Below, in pieces: positions 27,591 to 36,408 of a stretch of DNA of 64,000 bases. Source of the DNA: Paraburkholderia graminis C4D1M (GTDB taxonomy: Bacteria > Pseudomonadota > Gammaproteobacteria > Burkholderiales > Burkholderiaceae); the NCBI RefSeq assembly GCF_000172415.1, contig NZ_ABLD01000013.1, positions 102,842-166,841 on the forward strand, written 5' to 3'. The notes under the pieces are model-generated. The model did not search any database, was not told the DNA's origin, and worked only from the letters and a program-made list of their open reading frames with translations. The first letter of the stretch is position 1. Every line of letters begins with the position of its first letter. Position numbers and translations under genes: made by a program.

Positions 27591-27687
27591 ATCTACCCCG
27601 CCCCTCACCGGTTTCCGGTCTCCGGTACGACGTACCGCGCGAGCCACTCGCTCACCTTAAAAGTATGGCGAGGACGCCCCTGCGGAT

Positions 27688-27701
27688 TTGACCTGGATCA
27701 T
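27688..27701 (+). promoter_or_regulatory. Imperfect FNR/ANR box
   Basis: TTGACCTGGATCAT fits the palindrome except for its last base. It lies about 190 bases before the small gene at 27892 and could control that gene and the nuclease behind it. Confidence 0.5.
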
Positions 27702-27891
27702 CGTCTGTCGTCGGAGCGCCGTACCCGCGACCCGGAACATTCCCTGACATCCGTTACTCGCACCGGTGTAGGGAACCGCTGACACCAGCGCTCGAAAACT
27801 GACTGCGGTGTCAGCGAGATCTGATTTATCTGGCCCGTCCCATCGCCTTTACTGAACTCACCACAACAGCAATCTTCACCAGGAGACCACC

Positions 27892-28131
27892 ATGTCAAAC
27901 ACCGCCCCGCATGCCGGCAACACGCCGACCGACAATCCGTTGCACGACGCCGCAGACAGCGGCGAGGACATCGGCCGGATTCTCACGCTTGCCCGCAACG
28001 CCGGCATGCTCGTCACGCTCGACGGTCAGATTGGCCGACAGAAATATCAAAGCGTTGCCGGCTCGTTGCAGGCGTTTCGACGTTTTGCGCAAGCACTGAG
28101 CGATACATGCGCGGGAGCGCCGGTGGGCTGA
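27892..28131 (+). CDS. Small hypothetical protein
   Basis: A 79-residue hydrophilic protein with AGGAG seven bases before its ATG. Residues 24-65 (SGEDIGRILTLARNAGMLV and GRQKYQSVAGSLQAFRRFA) look like a small alpha/beta domain, but I do not recognise the family. It stands 50 bases before the metallo-beta-lactamase gene and may share its transcript. Confidence 0.7.
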   Translation: MSNTAPHAGNTPTDNPLHDAADSGEDIGRILTLARNAGMLVTLDGQIGRQKYQSVAGSLQAFRRFAQALSDTCAGAPVG

Positions 28132-28181
28132 ATACGATTGTTGGCTACGCGCGGCTTTCGCTCGACTGCGAGGCATGAAAA

Positions 28182-29629
28182 ATGAAACTGACCTTTCTCG
28201 GTGCGGCAGAAACCGTCACTGGTTCCAGGTACCTGCTGGAAGGCGCGGGGCTGCGGATCTGATTGACTGCGGTCTGTTTCAAGGCACTAAAAATCTGCGC
28301 CTGCGCAACTGGAACCCGTTGCCTGTCGACATCGGCACTCTCGACGCGGTGATCCTCACCCATGCTCATCTGGATCACTGCGGCTACCTGCCGGTACTGA
28401 CTCGCATGGGCTATCGCGGACCGGTCTACTGCACTCGCGGCACTCGCGATCTTTGCGAGATCATGTTGCGCGACAGCGCACGACTGCAGGAAGAAGAAGC
28501 TGCCTACGCGAACCGGCACGGTCGGTCGAAACATCGTCCCGCGCTGCCCCTTTACACCGTTGAAGACGCCGAACACGCGCTCGAACTGCTCGAACCGCGT
28601 GACTTCGACGTCCCGAAACGACTGAATGAGCACGCATGCTTCCGGTTGTTGCCCGCTGGCCACATCCTCGACGCGGCCAGCGTCGTGCTCTGCGTCGAGG
28701 GCAAGGTCATTGCGTTTTCGGGCGACATCGGCCGGCCGGAGGACCCGATCATGCGCGCGCCCATGCCGCTTGCGCACGCGGACTATCTGGTGGTCGAGTC
28801 AACCTACGGCGACCGGCTTCACGAGAAAACCGATCCTGCCGCCGAGCTTGCGGAAGTCTTTACGAGCACGTTCCGGCGCGGCGGCATTGTCGTGATTCCC
28901 TGTTTCGCAGTTGGACGGGCGCAATCGATTCTTCACTACATTGCGCAACTGAAAGCGGCCGGCAGAATGGCAAACGTGCCGGTGTTTCTCGATAGCCCCA
29001 TGGCGACGAGCGTCACCCAGCTTTACGGGCGTCACGTGGGCGAACACCGCGTGAGCTCGACCGAGGCTCACGCAATAAGCCACGCTGCGCAGATGGTGCG
29101 AACCGTCGACGAATCAAAGGCGATTCTGGGGCGGCATGGCCCGATGGTAGTCATTGCGGGCAGCGGTATGGCGACTGGTGGACGGGTGGTACATCACCTC
29201 AAGGCGTTCGCTCCCGATTACCGCAACACGATTGCGCTGGTCGGCTATCAGGCGGCCGGCACGCGCGGCGCGACGCTCGCTGCCGGCGCGCATGAGATAA
29301 AGATTCACGGCGAGTATGTGCGGGTACGCGCATCGGTGGCGAACCTCTCGTCGTTATCGGCCCACGCCGATTATGCCGAGTTGCTTTCCTGGCTGCGTTC
29401 GATACCCGAGCCGCCGCAGCGCACCTTCGTCACCCACGGCGAGCCGGCGGCCGCCGACGCGATGCGACGTCACATCGAAGAGACTTATCACTGGCGCTGC
29501 GAAGTGCCGATCTACCTCAAAACGGTCGAATTGCCCGGAACCGCCGACGAGCTGGCCGTAAACTCGCGCGCCGGCGTCGGCCACTGCATGCCGGCTGATC
29601 CAGATCAACCCGCCTACAGCGTCCCCTGA
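28182..29629 (+). pseudogene. Beta-CASP metallo-beta-lactamase exonuclease, N-terminal frameshift
   Basis: From ATG 28182 the protein reads MKLTFLGAAETVTGSRYLLE and then stops after GAGLRI. A deletion of one base near 28260 separates it from LIDCGLFQGTKNLRLRNW in the next frame, which continues for about 455 residues. The metal motif HAHLDH, a beta-CASP domain and a C-terminal THGEP motif are intact, as in RNA-processing exonucleases of the YsnF/CPSF type found near universal stress genes. Either a recent mutation or an assembly error explains the frame change. Confidence 0.85.
29595..29608 (+). promoter_or_regulatory. FNR/ANR box upstream of nitroreductase
   Basis: CTGATCCAGATCAA has one mismatch to the consensus. 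It overlaps the last codons of the nuclease gene, with its centre 65 bases before the nitroreductase ATG, the same spacing as at arcD and adhP. Confidence 0.7.
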
Positions 29630-29666
29630 CACAGTGAGAACATGAGTTCGTAAAGGAGACCACGAC

Positions 29667-30701
29667 ATGAGCGCATTGCCGCAGACGGCCGCCTGGTCGG
29701 TCGACGAACGTGAACTGGACAGCACCGCGGGCACCCACGAAAAGCTGCGATTCGCGCTACGCTACGCAGTGCTGGCGCCGTCCAGTCACAACACGCAGCC
29801 GTGGCATTTCATCGTCGATGGCGACAGCGTGACGCTCTGCGCCGACCGGTTACGGGCGTTGCCGGTGGTCGATCCGTTCGATCGGGAGTTGATCATCAGT
29901 TGCGGCGCAGCGCTTTTCAACCTGCGCGTCGCGCTCAGTCACTTCGGGCTCGCATACGCCATCACGCTGTTTCCTTCGCGCCTCGATCCGGACGTGCTGG
30001 CACACGTGCAGGTCGTCCCCGAAGGTTATTGCGACGCCGCGCTCGCCCCGCTGTTCCCGGCGATCCGTCAGCGCGTGACCGCTCGCGAACTCTTCAGGGA
30101 CGAGCCGCTCCCCTCCGGCGTCCTTCAACAGGTCGTCGACGCCGCCGACGCCGAGGGTGCGGATGCCGTCTGCATCTCGAGCGCGCCGGGGCGGGAGAAA
30201 GTTGCCGAACTCGTCGCCGCAGCCGACCGCATCCAGTTCGACGACCCACGTTTCCGTCGCGAGCTGGCCACGTGGATTCACCCGCGACGCCGGGAAGACG
30301 GCATGCCCGCGCTGTCGGCAGGCATGACCGCCCTCCTCGATCTCGCAACGCCGCTGCTTGCGTCGGTCGTCCGCACGTTCGACCTGGGTGGCGGCCTTGC
30401 CGCGGCACATCATGCACTCGCTGAAGGGTCGCCGCTTCTCGTCTGCCTCGCGACGTCGACGGACGACATGCCTGCGTGGCTCTCAGCCGGCCAGGCGCTC
30501 GAGCGACTGTTGCTGGTCGCAGCCAATGCCGGCATCACGGCGTCCTATCTGAATCAGCCGGTCGAGGTGAGCGCCCTGCGCGAGCAGTTGCGCGCCCTGC
30601 TGGGAATGGACGCTGTACCGCAGCTCGTGTTGCGCGTCGGCCGCGCTAAACGCCCTGCGGTCCATTCACCGCGCCGGCCGCTCGCCGACGTCGTGTCCTG
30701 A
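29667..30701 (+). CDS. Nitroreductase family protein, Acg-like
   Basis: A 344-residue flavin-fold protein. The segment YAVLAPSSHNTQPWHF is the FMN-binding signature, and the length with a duplicated, divergent second half (LLVCLATSTDDMPAWLSAGQ, ANAGITASYLNQPVE) matches Acg-type proteins, which in Mycobacterium are made in hypoxia. The reaction is unknown; Acg proteins may bind FMN without reducing nitro compounds. GGAG stands before the ATG. Confidence 0.88.
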   Translation: MSALPQTAAWSVDERELDSTAGTHEKLRFALRYAVLAPSSHNTQPWHFIVDGDSVTLCADRLRALPVVDPFDRELIISCGAALFNLRVALSHFGLAYAITLFPSRLDPDVLAHVQVVPEGYCDAALAPLFPAIRQRVTARELFRDEPLPSGVLQQVVDAADAEGADAVCISSAPGREKVAELVAAADRIQFDDPRFRRELATWIHPRRREDGMPALSAGMTALLDLATPLLASVVRTFDLGGGLAAAHHALAEGSPLLVCLATSTDDMPAWLSAGQALERLLLVAANAGITASYLNQPVEVSALREQLRALLGMDAVPQLVLRVGRAKRPAVHSPRRPLADVVS

Positions 30702-30731
30702 AGGTTAAACGCCTGTCCGACGAGGCTTGCC

Positions 30732-31409
30732 ATGAAGCATTATTTCAGACTCGGCACCACAACACCCAACGCGACGGAGGCACGCCCCGTGCATGGCGAG
30801 GCGGCACCGCGCATCGCGCTGCCACAGCCCGCGCTGAGCGGCGGCATGCCCATCATGGACGCCTTCTCGAAACGGCGCACGACGCGACGCTTCGCCGAAA
30901 CCGGGCTCGACGACGCAACGCTCGGGCAGATGCTGTGGGCCGCCAACGGCGTGAACCGAAAAGATCCTGAAGGAAACGACAGACGCACCGCGCCTTCCGT
31001 TCTCGCACTCCACGAAATCCACGTCTATGTGGCGCTCGCGCGCGGCATGTATCGCTACGATCCGCTGCAGCATTGCCTCGACCTCGTGATCGCAGCCGAT
31101 CTGCGTGCGTTGACCGGCTATCAGGATTTCGTCGGCGAGGCGCCCGTCGAGCTGGTGTATGTCGCCGACCTTGCCCGCATGCAGGACATCGCGCCGTCCC
31201 AACGCGAGCCGTTTGCCTATGCAAGCGCAGGCGCCATCGTGCAGAACGTCTATCTGTTTTGTGCCGCTGCTGGATTGGCGGTGGCGGCGAGAAGCTGGCT
31301 GAACCGCAGCACCCTGGGTGCCGAAATGCGCCTGTCGCGCGACAGCGTACCCGTCCTTGCGCAAAGCGTGGGCCACTTCGATACAACCGATCTGCAAAAC
31401 GCGGGCTAG
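30732..31409 (+). CDS. SagB-type nitroreductase/dehydrogenase
   Basis: A 225-residue nitroreductase-fold protein. The FMN phosphate site is in SKRRTTRRFAETGLDD, and ASAGAIVQNVYLFCAAAGLAV is the conserved dimer helix. The HEIHVYVALARGMYRYDP segment is typical of the SagB-like group, but no toxin or peptide gene lies nearby, so it is probably a general flavin reductase. It begins 30 bases after the Acg-like gene with GAGG before its ATG, and is probably in the same operon. Confidence 0.88.
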   Translation: MKHYFRLGTTTPNATEARPVHGEAAPRIALPQPALSGGMPIMDAFSKRRTTRRFAETGLDDATLGQMLWAANGVNRKDPEGNDRRTAPSVLALHEIHVYVALARGMYRYDPLQHCLDLVIAADLRALTGYQDFVGEAPVELVYVADLARMQDIAPSQREPFAYASAGAIVQNVYLFCAAAGLAVAARSWLNRSTLGAEMRLSRDSVPVLAQSVGHFDTTDLQNAG

Positions 31410-31462
31410 GCCTCGACGCTGTCCCGCGCGCCAGAAACGTTTCACACAATGCTTGCCCTCGC

Positions 31463-32458
31463 TCAGGCGGAACGCGCACAGTTTGCGCTGCCATCCTGCT
31501 GAGCAAGCAGCACCGCCAGCGCGCACGAGGCAATGCGCGCCGATACGCTGTCGGCGCGGCTCGTCAACACGATGGGCACCTTCGCGCCGAGGACGATGCC
31601 GGCACTGGCTGCTCCGCTCAGGAATTCCAGTTGTTTGACGAGCATGTTGCCGACCTCGAAATCGGGGACCACCAGAATATCGGCGCGCCCGGCCAGGGGC
31701 GACGCGATTCCCTTTAACCGTGCCGCTCTGACTGAAATGGCGTTGTCGAAGCCGAGCGGCCCGTCGACGAGCGCGCCGCTCAACTGTCCGCGGTCGGCCA
31801 TTTTCGACAGGGCTGCCGCATCGAGCGTGGAGCGCATCTGGGGATTGACGGTTTCAACGGCGCCGAGGATCGCGACTCGTGGAAGCGCAAGGCCGAGCGC
31901 GTGCGCAAGGTCGATGGCGTTCTGAACGATGCCGCGCTTCTGTTCCAGGTCGGGAGCCACGTTGACCGCAGCGTCCGTGATCATGAACGGATGCTCATAC
32001 GACGGCAGATGCATCAGGAAACAATGCGATATCCGCTTGCCTGTGCGCAAGCCGGATTCCGGCCGGACGACGGCGGACATCAGCTCGTCGGTATGCAGGC
32101 TGCCTTTCATCAGCGCCTGCACGTGGCCACGAGCCGCGAGTTCCACGGCACGCGCCGCGGCCGCATGACTGTGCGGTACATCGTCGATTTCAATGCGGGC
32201 GAGATCGATGCGTGCCGTCGTCGCCAACGCCTCGATACGCTCACGCGGCCCCACGATCACCGGCTCTATCAGGCCGGCCCTCCAGGCCGCGCTCAGCGCG
32301 GCAAGGCTCGGACTGTCGCACGGATGCACCACCGCCATGCGCACAGGAGCGCGCTCGAGCGCCAGCCGCAGCAGCGGCGACGGTTCGCCGTGCAGACCCT
32401 GCATGAGCCCGGGAAACGAACCCGCCACCGGAATGGCGGCTGCCGGATATGCGTTCAT
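31463..32458 (-). CDS. Phosphate acetyl/butyryltransferase
   Basis: A 331-residue PTA_PTB family enzyme: LMKGSLHTDELMSAVV, then RISHCFLMHLPSYEHPFMITDAA and VPDFEVGNMLVKQLEFLSGA, which bind CoA and phosphate. It would make acetyl phosphate (or butyryl phosphate) from the acyl-CoA. No acetate kinase gene is near, so ATP formation would need one elsewhere. It is the last gene of a minus-strand set hpf-usp-adh-pta preceded by an FNR box. Confidence 0.9.
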   Translation of the reverse strand: MNAYPAAAIPVAGSFPGLMQGLHGEPSPLLRLALERAPVRMAVVHPCDSPSLAALSAAWRAGLIEPVIVGPRERIEALATTARIDLARIEIDDVPHSHAAAARAVELAARGHVQALMKGSLHTDELMSAVVRPESGLRTGKRISHCFLMHLPSYEHPFMITDAAVNVAPDLEQKRGIVQNAIDLAHALGLALPRVAILGAVETVNPQMRSTLDAAALSKMADRGQLSGALVDGPLGFDNAISVRAARLKGIASPLAGRADILVVPDFEVGNMLVKQLEFLSGAASAGIVLGAKVPIVLTSRADSVSARIASCALAVLLAQQDGSANCARSA

Positions 32459-32509
32459 CCTGGAAAAGCCTTTTGCATGTTGGACACCCTGCCTCGTTTG
32501 CACGAGTCC

Positions 32510-33551
32510 TCAAGCCGTTTCGATGATGACCTTCAATGCATGCGATCGGGCCGCATCGCCGAAAGTCTCGTAGGCTTTCAGTACATCGTCGAGCCTGAAG
32601 CGATGTGTGATCAGGCTCTCGGGGTCGAGCCGGCCGGCGCGCACCGTCTTTAACAGCATCGGTGTACTGACCGTATCGACGAGACGCGTCGTGATGGAGA
32701 TGTTGCGGTCCCACAGCGATTCAAGATGCAGGTCCGCCTTCACGCCATGCACGCCCACGTTGGCGATGATGCCGCCAGGCGCCACCAGCGCCTGGCATAG
32801 CTCGAAAGTCTCGGGCACACCCACGGCCTCAATCACGCAATCGGCGCCCGTTCCGGCGGTGAGCTTCATGACCTTTGCCACCGGATCGTCGACGCCGCTG
32901 TCGATGCACGCCGTGGCCCCGAAGCGCGACGCCATCTCCAGACGGTAGGGGTCGCGGTCGATCATCACCACCTGCGCCGGCGAATAGAACTGCGCGGTAA
33001 GCAGCGACGCGAGCCCGATGGGCCCTGCGCCGACAATCGCCACAGTGCTTCCCGGTTCAACCTTGCCGTTGAGAACACCGCATTCAAAGCCGGTCGGCAG
33101 GATATCGGAAAGCATGACTAGCGCGTCCTTATCCGCGCCTGGTGGAATGCGGTACAGGCTTGTTTCCGCGTGAGGAATGCGCACGTACTCCGCTTGTGTG
33201 CCGTCGATCCGGTTGCCGAGAATACATCCGCCAGTCGTGCAATGCGAGTACATTCCGCGCCGGCAGTAGTCGCACTTGCCACACGACGAAATGCACGAGA
33301 TCAGCACATGGTCACCCTCCTTCAGCGTGCTGACCGCAGCGCCAACCTGGTACACGATTCCCACTCCTTCATGGCCAAGAATCCGCCCGGGCTCGCAGGA
33401 GGGAACATCGCCTTTCAGGATGTGCAGGTCAGTGCCGCAGATGGTCGTGCGCGTCACCTTCACGATGGCGTCGGTGGGAGCCGCGAGTTGCGGCATCGGC
33501 CGCGCGTCGAGCGATTTTTTGCCCGGCGCCGTGATAAACCAGTGCTTTCAC
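32510..33551 (-). pseudogene. Zinc alcohol dehydrogenase with N-terminal frameshift
   Basis: GTG 33551 has GGAG upstream and begins KALVYHG, the normal start of this family. An extra base near 33525 (GGCGCCGGGC where relatives have GGCCCGGGC) then shifts the frame; the rest reads SLDARPMPQLAAPTDA onward without damage. Zinc sites are intact: ICGTDLH, GHEGVG and CGKCDYCRRGMYSHC; the NAD site is GAGPIGLASL. An internal start at 33496 would give a protein lacking about 18 residues that may still fold. It belongs to the set ending in phosphotransacetylase. Confidence 0.82.
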
Positions 33552-33593
33552 GAGATGACTCCAATAGTCGAGGAGATTAGCGGCCAGATTGCG

Positions 33594-34067
33594 TCAAAGC
33601 GGCGCCTCGGGCTTCGCGTCGGCGGGCTCGCGAACCAGCAGAACCGGGCACGTCGCACAGCGGACGAACCGCTCGGCAACGCTGCCGATCACCATGCGCC
33701 GCACTCCGCGCCGTCCGTGCGTGCCCATCACGACAAGGTCCGCGCTGCGCCGCTGTGCGCAGCGCAGCAACGCGCCGGCGATGTCTTCGGCGATGCCCTG
33801 GGTCTCCACGATCTCCGTGTCGCCCACGACGTTCAGCTCGCGCATCTGGGCCAGCGCGCCATGCAGCAGCGTGGTTCCGACCTGCCGCGCAGCGTCGGTC
33901 AGAAGATGCGGATCGCAGGCACCTGCATAGGTGAACGCCGCCGACTGATCCAGCACGTAGACGGCGGTCAGCTTGCCGCGCGAGAGCTTCGCCAACTGAA
34001 TCGCTTCGCTCAGCGCGCGCTTCGCTGCATCGCTGCCGTCGAGCGCAACCACAATATTCGCGTACAT
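33594..34067 (-). CDS. Universal stress protein, single domain
   Basis: A 157-residue UspA protein: NIVVALDGSDAAKRAL at the N-terminus and VVMGTHGRRGVRRMVIGSV plus CPVLLVRE at the C-terminus, the ATP-binding form. A site TCAGGAG lies before ATG 34067. It is the second gene of the minus-strand set driven from the FNR box at 34578. Confidence 0.93.
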   Translation of the reverse strand: MYANIVVALDGSDAAKRALSEAIQLAKLSRGKLTAVYVLDQSAAFTYAGACDPHLLTDAARQVGTTLLHGALAQMRELNVVGDTEIVETQGIAEDIAGALLRCAQRRSADLVVMGTHGRRGVRRMVIGSVAERFVRCATCPVLLVREPADAKPEAPL

Positions 34068-34117
34068 ATCTGTCTCCTGAAAAAGCTTGATCGTGATGTT
34101 AAAAGTGACGTTGCAAA

Positions 34118-34471
34118 TCAGGCGCGGGCGACATGGCGCTCGAGAAACCGCTCTGCCGCATCGAAGGCCGCTCGCACCGCTTCATCCGGATCGATGCTTT
34201 GCCGATGTTCGATCGGAACGAGTTCTCCGGTACGCAGCACGAGGTCGAGGCGCGCGTCGAACAGGCGTTCGTCTCGAAGGTTCTCAGGCATGTCGCCGCG
34301 CGCGCCCGCTACGTCGTGCGGGGCACGCTCGCGTATGGCTTCCAGTGCCAGATGGCATCCGGAGATGCATCCGCCAAACCGCCCCAGGCGCACCAGTTGC
34401 GCGGCCGCCTCAGACTCGATCTGCGCGGACCCCGCAAATCCGAGGTAGACGATCTGCATATCGATTCCCAT
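34118..34471 (-). CDS. Ribosome-hibernation factor-like protein (HPF/RaiA family)
   Basis: A 117-residue protein from ATG 34471, with GGAGG upstream. It starts MGIDMQIVYLGFAGSAQIE and has HLALEAIRERAPHD, then FDARLDLVLRTGELVPIEH and DEAVRAAFDAAERFLERH. The strand-helix pattern and the closing AIDAA-like helix match the S30AE ribosome-binding fold. Such proteins silence ribosomes when growth stops. A longer plus-strand frame covers the same bases but is only an extension of the oleate hydratase frame. It is first in the FNR-linked set hpf-usp-adh-pta. Confidence 0.78.
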   Translation of the reverse strand: MGIDMQIVYLGFAGSAQIESEAAAQLVRLGRFGGCISGCHLALEAIRERAPHDVAGARGDMPENLRDERLFDARLDLVLRTGELVPIEHRQSIDPDEAVRAAFDAAERFLERHVARA

Positions 34472-34577
34472 ACCGCCTCCGCGCAAACTGCACTTTCCGT
34501 CGACCGTTGCGGCAGCCAAAGCCACGTGGACCAGCGAGTCGATGAGAGGATCATGAGCGCGTATCCCTATCTGACGA

Positions 34578-34591
34578 TTGACCTGCGTCAA
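34578..34591. promoter_or_regulatory. FNR/ANR box between hpf-like gene and oleate hydratase
   Basis: TTGACCTGCGTCAA, a perfect TTGAC-N4-GTCAA palindrome. It lies about 107 bases before the minus-strand hpf-like gene and 112 before the plus-strand hydratase, so it could serve both. Confidence 0.75.
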
Positions 34592-34702
34592 CGAGTTCAG
34601 AAGGCCGCGCCACCGTGCGCCCCGTTGATCCAGCGCAACGCGCCTCCGCACTTCGCGGGTATGGTGTATACGTTCACGGCCATTACCTTGCGGGACCATC
34701 AA

Positions 34703-36334
34703 ATGAACCAATCCGACCATGCCGGTGTGGGTGCGCTCACACATCAGGCTCGCGACGAAGCGACTGGCCTCCGCCATTTCTATCTTGTCGGCGGCGGCAT
34801 TGCGTCGCTTGCGGCCGCTGCCTTTCTGATCCGCGACGCCGATGTGCCCGGCTGCCGCATCACGATTCTGGAAGCCCTCGGCAAGGCCGGCGGCAGTCTC
34901 GACGGCGCGGGTACGCCACAGGATGGTTACGTCGTGCGCGGCGGCCGCATGCTGGAAAGCAGGTACCTGTGCACCTATGATCTGTTCGACTCGATTCCTA
35001 CGCTCGACGGCCGCAGCAGCGTGACGAAGGAAATCTTCGACTGGAACGAGACGCTTCGCACGTCGTCCAAAGCGCGGCTCGTGCGCGACGGCAAACGTGA
35101 GGACGCACCTGTGTACGGGCTCGCCGAGACACACCTGCTGACGCTTGGCCGTCTTGCGCTCGAACCGGAAGCACTGCTCGGTGACAGTCGCATCTCGGAC
35201 CATTTCGAGCGCGATTTCTTCGAGACGAACTTCTGGATCATGTGGTGCACGACGTTCGCCTTTCAGCCCTGGCACAGCGCTGCCGAGTTCCGCCGCTATC
35301 TGCTGCGCTTCGCGCATATGACGCCGGGCTTCAACCAGTTGCACGGCATCATGCGCACGGTCTACAACCAGTACGACTCCATGGTGCGGCCGCTGCGCGA
35401 ATGGCTGGACGAACACGGCGTGGAATTTCGCACCGGCACGCGAGTGCTGGATCTGCGGTGTGACGAAAGTGGCGAACTGAACCGCGTCGCCGGCATCGTC
35501 TGTGAACACGGTAACGGCCGCGCGGAAATTCCGGTCGGCGAAAACGACAAGGTCATCGTCACGCTCGGCTCGATGACCGCAGGATCGAGCCTCGGCGCCA
35601 CGCATCGCGCTGCGGCGTTCGATCAGCACGACAGCAGCGGCGCTTGGGCGCTCTGGAAAACCATCGCGGCCGGACGCGGCGAGTTCGGTCATCCTTCGGT
35701 ATTCGCCGATCACGTCGACGAATCGCGCTGGCTTTCGTTTACCGCGACACTGCACGATCCTGCGTTATTTCGCCTGATCCGCGATCTGACCGGCAATGTG
35801 CCGGGCGAAGGCGGCCTGATTACGTTCCCGCAATCGAGCTGGCTCATGTCGATCGTGCTGCCGCATCAGCCGCATTTCATGGGTCAGCCGAAGGACGTGC
35901 AAGTGTTCTGGGGTTACGGGCTTTTCGTCGACCGGCCGGGCAATTTCGTCGCCAAACCGATGGCCGAATGCACGGGCCGCGAGATCGTGACAGAGCTTCT
36001 CGGCCATTTGCACATCGAGGCGCAGGCTCGGCGCATCGTCGACGACGCGATCTGCATTCCGTGCCTGATGCCGTTCATCACGAGCCAGTTCCTGCCCCGC
36101 AAGCACGGCGACCGGCCGCAGGTCGTGCCCGAGGGCTGGGCGAATCTTGCATTCGTCGGACAGTTTTGCGAATTGCCGAACGACGTCGTGTTCACCGTCG
36201 AATATTCGGTTCGCTCCGCTCAGACCGCTGTCTACACCCTGCTTGGTCTGGATCGGACCGCTCCGGCTGTGTATAAAGGTCAGCACGACCCGCGCGTGGT
36301 GTACGGCGCGGCTTCCGCCTTAGGCAGCCACTAA
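34703..36334 (+). CDS. ohyA: Oleate hydratase
   Basis: A 543-residue flavoenzyme that adds water to the double bond of oleic acid, giving 10-hydroxystearate. The FAD site is YLVGGGIASLAAAAFLI; the family blocks RGGRMLESRYLCTYDLF, WIMWCTTFAFQPWHSA and MRTVYNQYDSMVRPL are present. Although the frame is open upstream to 34133, the family start fits ATG 34703 (MNQSDHAG), and the upstream part overlaps the hpf-like gene. An FNR box lies upstream. Hydration detoxifies unsaturated fatty acids. Confidence 0.92.
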   Translation: MNQSDHAGVGALTHQARDEATGLRHFYLVGGGIASLAAAAFLIRDADVPGCRITILEALGKAGGSLDGAGTPQDGYVVRGGRMLESRYLCTYDLFDSIPTLDGRSSVTKEIFDWNETLRTSSKARLVRDGKREDAPVYGLAETHLLTLGRLALEPEALLGDSRISDHFERDFFETNFWIMWCTTFAFQPWHSAAEFRRYLLRFAHMTPGFNQLHGIMRTVYNQYDSMVRPLREWLDEHGVEFRTGTRVLDLRCDESGELNRVAGIVCEHGNGRAEIPVGENDKVIVTLGSMTAGSSLGATHRAAAFDQHDSSGAWALWKTIAAGRGEFGHPSVFADHVDESRWLSFTATLHDPALFRLIRDLTGNVPGEGGLITFPQSSWLMSIVLPHQPHFMGQPKDVQVFWGYGLFVDRPGNFVAKPMAECTGREIVTELLGHLHIEAQARRIVDDAICIPCLMPFITSQFLPRKHGDRPQVVPEGWANLAFVGQFCELPNDVVFTVEYSVRSAQTAVYTLLGLDRTAPAVYKGQHDPRVVYGAASALGSH

Positions 36335-36408
36335 CGGACCGATGTTTGTACAGCGCGTGGCTCCGACATGACGCGCAACGAAGCAAACGCCTGCTCGAGG
36401 GGAACGCC

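Noticed and set aside
34133..34702. Upstream extension of oleate hydratase
   Set aside because: It opposes the HPF-like gene and adds sequence unknown in the family; the family start is at 34703.
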